A model generated the notes under the pieces. It had not been told where the DNA came from and did no database searches. It saw only the letters and a program-made list of their open reading frames with translations. This document shows positions 16,687-23,237 of a DNA stretch of 40,515 bases, piece by piece. This DNA is from Gammaproteobacteria bacterium (GTDB taxonomy: Bacteria > Pseudomonadota > Gammaproteobacteria > SZUA-229), in assembly GCA_024277705.1 (NCBI GenBank), contig JAJRUQ010000121.1:1-40515 (forward strand). The letters run 5' to 3'. How positions within the stretch are numbered: the first letter of the stretch is position 1; every line of letters begins with the position of its first letter. Made by a program: the position numbers and the translations under genes.

Positions 16687-18059
16687 AACGAAGATTTCCA
16701 CGATATCTTCTTGTGCCTTTAATCATTGCGCTGATCTCGATACCGGCGGGGTTCTTTTATGTTAACTGGAATAAAAGTGGTGATGGCGCCGGCCTCTATT
16801 CCAGAGACTGGCAGCCCGAGGCGATTTTCGCCTACTGGAACCCGAAAGATTTTTACCGCTCGGTTGATACTGTGGTTGGTGAATTCACCGGCAAGCAATG
16901 TGTTGAGTGTCATCAGGCGGTGACTCCGGGTGTGGTCAATGACTGGAGCAAAAGCCGGCATGCAACACCGGCAAACGGACAGCCAGCGGTTTTTTGTTCA
17001 GACTGTCATGGCAGTAATCACCAAGATCTGCATTTACCGACACCTGATGTTTGCGGCAACTGCCATGATAAACAACACCGCGAGTTTGTTGCCGAAAAAC
17101 GTTATGGTTTTCCCAGCCATTCGCTGGCAATGGAGCGCGCCTTAGATGCAAAACACTTTGCTGACAAACCCAAAGCCGAAGTCACCGCCTGCCTGCAATG
17201 CCACTCGGTTGCCAGCAAGTGTGATTCCTGCCACACCCGCCACCTGTTCAGTGCTGCCGAAGCACGCCGCCCGGAAGCCTGCATTACCTGTCATAGCGGG
17301 CCGCCGCATCCTGACGATGAAACCTATTTTAATTCGAAACACGGTCAGCTATATCTTGCTGAAGGTCAAAACTGGGACTGGTCAAAAGCACTTGTAAAAG
17401 GCAATTATCCGGCACCGACCTGTGCTTATTGTCACATGGATGCCGGCAAGCATCAGGTCGCCGGTAAATCGATCTGGAAGTTCGGCATCAAACAGGTTAA
17501 TCCGCTGACTTCCGGTAATGAAGTCAGACGCAAGCAGTGGATTAATTTATGTGCGGACTGCCATGAAAAAGACTGGTCAGCCGCGCGCTTAAAAGAGATG
17601 GATGCAGAAAGAAAAGCGGCCTGGAATAAATTATATAAAGCGGAAGGCATTCTGAAATCCTTACGTTCAGACAATTTACTTTTTCCTTCTGCTAATCAGC
17701 GCCCGCCTTATGCCATGGATTCAAAAGACAGTGTTTTTCAGTATGAACACATTGGTTTTTTTGAAGGCCAGGCGTCCGCTTTTTATAATGTGTCGGCCAT
17801 TGAACGTGATTACTTTGAAATGTGGTATTTTAATAATCTGACCGCTTATAAAGGCTCTGCACATGGTGATATTTCTTTCGTGAATAAAGGCCATGAGGCC
17901 ATGGACAGAAGTCTTGAGACAATAGAAAAAAAGGCTGATCGATTGCGTTATATTGGTGACATAGAAAAAAATCCGGAGAAAAGAAAAGATAAAAAAAGTA
18001 ACGACGAAAATCTCTGGCTGAAGGGTGAGTACACACAATTCAATAGAGAGAATAACTGA
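16683..18059 (+). CDS. Octahaem cytochrome c, hydroxylamine oxidoreductase (HAO)-like
   Basis: 458 aa with an N-terminal signal anchor (8-27) and eight CxxCH motifs starting at C73, C105, C124, C170, C180, C200, C247 and C290. The block CDSCHTRH then FSAAEARRPEAC then CHSGPPHPDDETYFNSKHG is characteristic of the HAO family, as is the helical C-terminus after haem 8. HAO-family enzymes oxidise hydroxylamine or hydrazine or, in versions lacking the crosslinked tyrosine, reduce nitrite or hydroxylamine. Tyrosines at about 377, 382 and 389 lie near where the haem P460 crosslink residue is expected, but which one aligns cannot be settled here. There is no CxxCK motif, so it is not NrfA-like. It probably acts in the periplasm attached to the inner membrane. 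It overlaps upstream by 4 bp and downstream by 1 bp. Confidence 0.9.
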   Translation: MKRRFPRYLLVPLIIALISIPAGFFYVNWNKSGDGAGLYSRDWQPEAIFAYWNPKDFYRSVDTVVGEFTGKQCVECHQAVTPGVVNDWSKSRHATPANGQPAVFCSDCHGSNHQDLHLPTPDVCGNCHDKQHREFVAEKRYGFPSHSLAMERALDAKHFADKPKAEVTACLQCHSVASKCDSCHTRHLFSAAEARRPEACITCHSGPPHPDDETYFNSKHGQLYLAEGQNWDWSKALVKGNYPAPTCAYCHMDAGKHQVAGKSIWKFGIKQVNPLTSGNEVRRKQWINLCADCHEKDWSAARLKEMDAERKAAWNKLYKAEGILKSLRSDNLLFPSANQRPPYAMDSKDSVFQYEHIGFFEGQASAFYNVSAIERDYFEMWYFNNLTAYKGSAHGDISFVNKGHEAMDRSLETIEKKADRLRYIGDIEKNPEKRKDKKSNDENLWLKGEYTQFNRENN

Positions 18060-18943
18060 TGTATATGTCAGTGTGGCATAAGAAAAAACTGTCCTTGTCG
18101 CCGTTTCCTGTAATGCGTTTGTTATTTTACATTTTGTTTTTATGTTTAATAACAGCAAATGTTTTTGCAGCTGAAGACATGTTGTCAGGCATGACGCCAT
18201 CCAGCACAAGCATTCTGCAGAATTCTGCCTGCGTCCAGTGTCATGAACAACAAAACAGTACACTGATCAGAAACTGGCAGGCCAGTGCGCATGCCACAGC
18301 AAGCCCCATCGTTAACTGCGTTAGCTGTCATGGTCAGTTGCACCAGGGTATTGCAGCTAAAGCACGTCGTGATGAAACCTGCGTCGTTTGTCATGGAGGT
18401 AAAAAAGCTCCGGTTGTGCACAGCTATTCATCGTCGAAACACGGCACTTTGATGCAGATTGAAAAAAACACTTATGACTGGAACCGGCCGCTTAGATCGG
18501 CGAATTATCGTGCTCCCGGTTGTGCTTACTGTCACCTGCAGCAGAATAATCATAATGTCAGCATGAGCATCAGAAAAAATCTGATGTCTGACGAGGGTGT
18601 TGCTGTCGTTCAGGATAATATACGCGCTGTTTGCCAGAACTGTCATGCTCCGCGTTACATCAGTCGCCTGTTTGAAAACGGTGAAGCCATGCTGGAAATT
18701 GCCCGCAAAAAAGTCCGTGAAGCCGATGCGCTGATAAAACAGGCTGAAAAAGTATTAACAGATGAAGAGCTGTTCGCTGCAAAAAAACAGTATGAAAAAA
18801 TGCTGTCCCATGTTGAAAATGTCTATCTCGGTGCTGGTCATCAGTCACCGGATTATCAGTGGTGGCACGGGCAACCGGCACTGGATGGTGATCTGCTTCG
18901 TATTAAAGACAGCATCAGTGAATACTATCGATTGAAACCATGA
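18059..18943 (+). CDS. Pentahaem cytochrome c, HAO-fold paralogue lacking part of the haem core
   Basis: 294 aa with a signal peptide (core about 20-37, ending in VFAA) and five CxxCH motifs at C58, C87, C108, C155 and C192. The segment SKHGTLMQIEKNTYDWN before CAYCHL closely parallels SKHGQLYLAEGQNWDWS before CAYCHM in the octahaem protein, and the C-terminal helices end in GHQSPDYQWWHG, a motif I associate with HAO proteins. It looks like an HAO-fold protein that has lost about three internal haems, including the region holding the catalytic haem, so it is probably an electron-transfer or structural partner. The start (TGATG) overlaps the previous stop by one base, and its end overlaps the next gene by 4 bp. 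Confidence 0.85.
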   Translation: MYMSVWHKKKLSLSPFPVMRLLFYILFLCLITANVFAAEDMLSGMTPSSTSILQNSACVQCHEQQNSTLIRNWQASAHATASPIVNCVSCHGQLHQGIAAKARRDETCVVCHGGKKAPVVHSYSSSKHGTLMQIEKNTYDWNRPLRSANYRAPGCAYCHLQQNNHNVSMSIRKNLMSDEGVAVVQDNIRAVCQNCHAPRYISRLFENGEAMLEIARKKVREADALIKQAEKVLTDEELFAAKKQYEKMLSHVENVYLGAGHQSPDYQWWHGQPALDGDLLRIKDSISEYYRLKP

Positions 18944-20271
18944 AACAAATAATCAAAAAACACTACGTATTTATTCTTCTGCTTTTTTTTATTTTATTTA
19001 TTGTGTGGCGGTTGCTTCGCCCATTAAATATTTTTATTGTTGATGACCGTTTTGCCTGGCCGGTTGATACTTCGCAGGCCCCCGTTTTGCTTGCAGATTT
19101 AAGCGCAACACAGTGTGCTGAGTGTCATCCTGATTTTTATCAGGAATGGAAAACCAGTATTCATTCACAGGCATGGACGGATCCATATTTTCAGGCGGAC
19201 TGGCAGTTCGACGGCTTGCAGCATAATTGCCGGCTTTGTCACACGCCGCTGGATCGTCAGCAGCCGGAAAAAGTTCTGGCTTATCGTGACAGCGATAAGT
19301 GGGATCCGGTGCTTGTTGATAATCCGGGTTTTGATGAAAATTTGCAGCACGAAGGGGTGACCTGTGCCGCCTGTCATTATCGTGATGGAAAAATAGTCGG
19401 TGTGCTTGGAACCACCAATGCACCGCATGCGGTACAGAAAATAGCGGATCCGAATCAGATTTGTGTGCGCTGTCATATCGTTGAAGGTGAACGCTGGGAT
19501 ACTTTTTTTCGTTATCCTCCCTGTGGTACCGTGGCAGAAATAAGAAGGACTCAGCAAACGGACTTGCAGGCCAGGCATGATGATTTTGTCAGCACAATGA
19601 AACTGTTACCTGAAAAAGCAGTCGAAGGCATTAGTTCTTTGATCACTACAGGTAGTAGTGGTGAAGCATCGGCGCTTGATTATCCTTCACTTGCTTGCGT
19701 GCAATGTCACATGCCATTATTGGAGCGTCCACTGGTCGCTGCTGGTGAAAGACGATTGACACGTCAGCATCTCTGGCGTGGTGGTCACGACCCGGCGATG
19801 GTTAAGCAGGCGTTGAGTTTTGATTTTGCAGAATATAAACCGGCAGACAGTGAAACCGGCAGCAACCGGATCTTTCGTCTGATGATAACCAATATTGGTG
19901 CGCAACACTTTGTGCCAACGGGTACACCTGACCGTTACCTGAGCGTACAACTGCGATTGCTTGATGCGCAGGATAAAGTGATTGATGAAAAAAATTATCG
20001 CATCAGGCGTACCGTGATGTGGCGACCGTTTATTATTGATTTATGGGATACCCGGTTACGGCGATGGTTGCCGGAACATTATGAGTTAAGCGTTAACAAT
20101 ACTGAAAATGCGGTGAAAGTAGAGGCACTGGTGAAGTATCATTTGCTGGATGAATCCCGTCGCCAGCGAATAAATTACCACAACAAAACAGCAATTAATT
20201 ATGAAATATTCCGCGGGAAAATCAGCTTATCTGACGAATCGGAAGAGCAGCAATCAGGAGACAGTTTATGA
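18940..20271 (+). CDS. Membrane-anchored pentahaem cytochrome c, c554-like
   Basis: 443 aa. N-terminal membrane anchor (about 9-27), five CxxCH motifs (C59, C97, C142, C175, C253) and a beta-rich C-terminal domain beginning near NIGAQHFVPTGTPDRYL. The first motif, CAECHPDFYQEWKTSIHSQA, is typical of cytochrome c554-type multihaem domains; c554 is the electron acceptor of HAO in ammonia oxidisers, which fits its place beside an HAO homologue. The C-terminal beta domain is not part of classical c554, so it is a distinct subfamily. It overlaps both neighbours by 4 bp. It is likely to relay electrons between the HAO-like protein and the membrane. Confidence 0.85.
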   Translation: MKQIIKKHYVFILLLFFILFIVWRLLRPLNIFIVDDRFAWPVDTSQAPVLLADLSATQCAECHPDFYQEWKTSIHSQAWTDPYFQADWQFDGLQHNCRLCHTPLDRQQPEKVLAYRDSDKWDPVLVDNPGFDENLQHEGVTCAACHYRDGKIVGVLGTTNAPHAVQKIADPNQICVRCHIVEGERWDTFFRYPPCGTVAEIRRTQQTDLQARHDDFVSTMKLLPEKAVEGISSLITTGSSGEASALDYPSLACVQCHMPLLERPLVAAGERRLTRQHLWRGGHDPAMVKQALSFDFAEYKPADSETGSNRIFRLMITNIGAQHFVPTGTPDRYLSVQLRLLDAQDKVIDEKNYRIRRTVMWRPFIIDLWDTRLRRWLPEHYELSVNNTENAVKVEALVKYHLLDESRRQRINYHNKTAINYEIFRGKISLSDESEEQQSGDSL

Positions 20272-21680
20272 GTAAACGTGATCTGCTTATTATTGGCGGT
20301 GGTGCTGGAGGTCTGGTGATTGCCAGTGTTGCGGCACAGTTGGGCATGAACGTTACCCTGATTGAAAAAGAGGAAAAACTCGGCGGTGACTGCTTGCATT
20401 ATGGTTGTATACCCAGCAAAACATTAATCCAGGCAGCAAAGGTTGCTTCACTGATGCGACGCGGTACCGAGTTTGGCCTGCCGGCGGTGTCTCCCGAGGT
20501 AGACATGGCAAAAATAAACGCCCATGTGCAATCGGTGATTGCTCATATTCAACCGCACGATGATCCGCAACGTTTTCGTGATTATGGCTGTGAAGTACTG
20601 TTTGGTGCAGCTGAGTTTATTGATGCGCATAGCGTAAAAGTTAACAACGAAATTATTCACAGCAAACGTTTTGTTATAGCCACCGGCTCCCGGCCTTTTG
20701 TGCCGCCGATTGAGGGTTTGCAGAAAGCTGCTTATCTAACCAATGTCGATATGTTTTCATTGCGAAAATTGCCGGAACGACTGGTGGTACTGGGTGGTGG
20801 CCCTATTGGTCTGGAAATGGCGCAGGCCTTTTCCCGTCTTGGCAGTGAAGTAACGATTGTTGAACAATTACCGCATCTGTTGCCGCAGGAAGACCCGGAA
20901 GTGGCCGATGCTTTAAAAGAAAAACTGGCGTCTGACGGTATAAAATTTTACACCTCTGTCAGTGCAGAACGTGTTAGCCGGGAAGGTGAAACACGAACTA
21001 TTTATTGCAGTGATAATATTACATTGCAATGCGACCAGTTGCTGGTGGCTGTCGGTCGTAGAAGTAATACACAAAACCTTGGCCTGGATGCAGCAGGGGT
21101 AAATTTTTCCGCCCGCGGGATTGAGGTTGATGCACGTATGCGGACCTCACAAAAACATATTTATGCCGTGGGTGATGTCTGTGGTCCTTATCCGTTTACT
21201 CACATGGCAGAGTATCAGGCCGGTATTGTTATCAGCAATGCAATATTCCGTTTTCCGAAAAAAGCCAATTACCGGGTGGTGCCCTGGGTGACTTATACCG
21301 ACCCGGAACTGGCACGTGTTGGATTGACCGAACAGCAGGTGAAGCAGCAGGGAATAACACCGACCGTATTACGTTTTGATTTTAAGGATGTTGACCGGGC
21401 GTTAGCAGAAGTTGATACCACCGGCTTTACAAAACTGATTACTTATAAAGGAAAAATACTGGGCGCCAGTATTCTTGGCCCGCATGCGGGCGAGTTGATT
21501 CATGAAATAGTACTGGCGATGCAAAGCGGTATAAAAATCAGTGAAATTTCGGCAACCATTCATGCCTATCCGACCTTGTCACAGATTCACCGGCGCACAG
21601 TAAATACCCTGTATGCACCAAAACTGTTTAGTCAGCGAACACGAACAGCGGTTAAATGGATTAATCGTTTGCTGCTATGA
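20268..21680 (+). CDS. Class I pyridine nucleotide-disulfide oxidoreductase (MerA/Lpd-like)
   Basis: 470 aa. FAD site IIGGGAGGLVIAS (8-20), redox-active pair in GGDCLHYGCIPSK (C42, C47), NAD(P)H site VVLGGGPIGLEMAQAF and the ATG-type motif IYAVGDVCG. It has no N-terminal HMA or lipoyl domain and no C-terminal vicinal cysteine pair, so true mercuric reductase is unlikely. The C-terminal IHAYPTLSQ replaces the HPHPTLSE of the lipoamide dehydrogenase at 32787-34553, so it is not expected to be an E3 subunit either. Related orphan flavoproteins are often linked or fused to TVP38 proteins, and a TVP38 gene lies at the head of this block. It overlaps the preceding cytochrome by 4 bp. The substrate (a low-molecular-weight disulfide, polysulfide or metal) is unknown. 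Confidence 0.9.
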   Translation: MSKRDLLIIGGGAGGLVIASVAAQLGMNVTLIEKEEKLGGDCLHYGCIPSKTLIQAAKVASLMRRGTEFGLPAVSPEVDMAKINAHVQSVIAHIQPHDDPQRFRDYGCEVLFGAAEFIDAHSVKVNNEIIHSKRFVIATGSRPFVPPIEGLQKAAYLTNVDMFSLRKLPERLVVLGGGPIGLEMAQAFSRLGSEVTIVEQLPHLLPQEDPEVADALKEKLASDGIKFYTSVSAERVSREGETRTIYCSDNITLQCDQLLVAVGRRSNTQNLGLDAAGVNFSARGIEVDARMRTSQKHIYAVGDVCGPYPFTHMAEYQAGIVISNAIFRFPKKANYRVVPWVTYTDPELARVGLTEQQVKQQGITPTVLRFDFKDVDRALAEVDTTGFTKLITYKGKILGASILGPHAGELIHEIVLAMQSGIKISEISATIHAYPTLSQIHRRTVNTLYAPKLFSQRTRTAVKWINRLLL

Positions 21681-21764
21681 GCTGTAGTGGTTGAGACCGG
21701 ATATGAGCGTTTTTAATATCTACATAATTCAATAAAACTAATGACAGAACCGACTTCTGTTGTT

Positions 21765-22018
21765 GGCCTTAAGAGAAGTTGTAAGTTTTAAGTTACAAGT
21801 TTTAAGTTTAAAAACTTTAAAAGCAATGGCCCGTAAGTAGAATAACGCAGGAGCAGTTATCGTGAACGCAAAAGACGCAAAAAATCCAGGTTTTTTTGGG
21901 CGAGCAGTACTTGCCGTTGCTTAAGTAGATAAGCTTTGTTCTGCCGGGTAATGCCCGGCCAGTGTTTCTGCCATTAATTATTGTTTTGTTTTTTTCGCGT
22001 CTTTTGCGTCTTTCGCGG
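21765..22018. repeat. Dispersed intergenic repeat, copy 1, with internal inverted repeats
   Basis: Positions 21765-21878 match 40311-40445 in the same orientation, apart from an ~18-21-bp insertion in copy 2 and a few substitutions. Positions 21931-22010 match the reverse complement of 40436-40507. Inside this copy ACGCAAAAGACGC (21866-21878) is inverted at 21997-22010. A hairpin GCCGGG-TAATG-CCCGGC lies at 21943-21959. Tandem copies of AAGTTTTAAGTT occur at 21783-21808. No coding potential is seen. It resembles a MITE or REP-like palindromic element; no transposase is present. Confidence 0.85.
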
Positions 22019-22096
22019 ACTAACGTTTTTTACTGCCTACTGCAAACTGCCAACGTCTCTTTCTGGCCGTTGTGGGTTATTCGATACGCCGGTAGT

Positions 22097-23053
22097 TCAG
22101 CTGACTGAATCATCAGAAATCGACAGGTTGCCAAATATGTGTTTCAGTGCGGCAATACGGTCAAGTGCAGATGCGGTTAATTTTTGTGCGGTTTGCATAA
22201 CGCTTTCATTGCTGGCGGTTTCAACGATGCTGTCATAAAAGGCAAAACTGCGATCACAGCAGGACCATAAGCGTTTTAATTCTGAGCCGGGCTTGCTGGC
22301 TATGCTATCAAGGTAGGCATGGTAGGATTTAAGCTGTTTCAGCATGTTAAGAGTGCTTTCACCGGCCGCTGCCTGCGTACTCAAATATTCTTCATTATGG
22401 CTGAGTTGTTGTTGCGTATCATTGATAAGTGATTTTATTTGTGATGTGTGTTTGCCAATGTTGCTCATGGCGTTAAGCAGATAACGGTCAATGTGAATAG
22501 CAACGGTCAGCAGATCGATTTTGTTATGGATCAGCCGGGGGTCAAATACCGGTTCAATGTGGTTGTTATTGCGCTCAATATGGTAGGCGCGTCGTCGCTC
22601 TGCTTTGAGTAGAGCCGCATGTCCCAGTTCTTCACGGGCCAGAATTTCAGCGTGCTGGCGAACAATTTCATTTTCAGCTTCGGCGGCTACATAGGTATAA
22701 AAACGAAAGGCGATTTCTTCATTGTGTACGGCAAAGGCAAGTGCCCGGTAGGGTGAACTCTGATAAGGGTCACGTGCTTCATCATCATAAGTGGTCGCAA
22801 CTCTGGGGTCACGCCATTTGACCGGGCTTATCTCCGGGTTTTCATTAATACCTTCCTGTAGCATCCAGTCCTGCAGTAAATGTTCATGTTCGCGTTCTTC
22901 TTTCACCATACGTTCAAATAGAGAGGCTGCTGAGTCATTGTCAGCGGCCCGCATTTTTACTGCCAGTTCCGAATAGCGTCGAATGGCTTCACGCTCCGCC
23001 TGTAGCGCCATCGACATTAAATCTTCCGGCGTTTTTATCTTGTTTGAAAACAC
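22097..23053 (-). CDS. Ferritin-like / rubrerythrin-type di-iron protein with helical C-terminal extension
   Basis: 318 aa, start GTG at 23053 supported by GAGG about 6 bases upstream. Residues 8-155 are a four-helix bundle with ligands expected of a di-iron ferritin-like domain: E20, the EEREHEH cluster at 52-58, NEE at 111-113 and EELGH at 141-145. There is no C-terminal rubredoxin CxxC pair, so it is not a complete rubrerythrin. Residues 160-318 form an additional helical region rich in Leu/Gln, with a CC pair (WSCCDRSF) and no recognised family. It is likely to be a peroxide- or O2-reducing or iron-handling protein. It shares a central FNR-type box with divergent nosR, which suggests induction when oxygen falls. 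Confidence 0.8.
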   Translation of the reverse strand: MFSNKIKTPEDLMSMALQAEREAIRRYSELAVKMRAADNDSAASLFERMVKEEREHEHLLQDWMLQEGINENPEISPVKWRDPRVATTYDDEARDPYQSSPYRALAFAVHNEEIAFRFYTYVAAEAENEIVRQHAEILAREELGHAALLKAERRRAYHIERNNNHIEPVFDPRLIHNKIDLLTVAIHIDRYLLNAMSNIGKHTSQIKSLINDTQQQLSHNEEYLSTQAAAGESTLNMLKQLKSYHAYLDSIASKPGSELKRLWSCCDRSFAFYDSIVETASNESVMQTAQKLTASALDRIAALKHIFGNLSISDDSVS

Positions 23054-23092
23054 CCTAAGCCTCTTTTTATATTAACTAATGCTCATATTGGT

Positions 23093-23134
23093 TTGATGTA
23101 AATCAAGGGACTTTTGTTGCATAACAGACATAAT
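23093..23134. promoter_or_regulatory. FNR/Anr/Dnr-type box with matching -10, between the ferritin-like gene and nosR
   Basis: TTGATGTAAATCAA at 23093-23106 is a perfect TTGAT-N4-ATCAA site. A plus-strand -10 candidate CATAAT at 23129-23134 predicts transcription starting near 23141, i.e. the box is centred at about -41.5, the class II activator position. On the minus strand the AT-rich TATAAA (23066-23071) would place a start near 23058, also about -41.5, but that leaves too short a leader for the GTG at 23053, so minus-strand use is less certain. FNR and Anr respond to O2, Dnr to NO; the sequence cannot tell which. Confidence 0.85.
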
Positions 23135-23237
23135 TGCGTCCCATGAAGCTCAATAGTACACTAGCCGGCGAATTGTTCACTAATTTTCAGGGATTAGCGT
23201 TTGTTCTTATTTTATTAGAACGCATTTTTCATTTGAT

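Noticed and set aside
16683-18059. NrfA-type or octahaem nitrite reductase with a Lys-ligated haem
   Set aside because: All eight motifs are CxxCH; no CxxCK or CxxxxCK catalytic motif, and the sequence blocks match HAO.
20268-21680. Mercury resistance (merA)
   Set aside because: No HMA domain, no C-terminal cysteine pair, and no merR, merT or merP nearby.
14069-21680. Recently acquired island
   Set aside because: No integrase, tRNA or direct-repeat boundary, and base composition and codon use look like the flanks. The repeat after the operon also follows argG, so it is not an island border.
21981-22238. 85-codon plus-strand open frame
   Set aside because: It starts in the intergenic repeat and runs antisense into the 3' end of the ferritin-like gene; composition is not coding-like.
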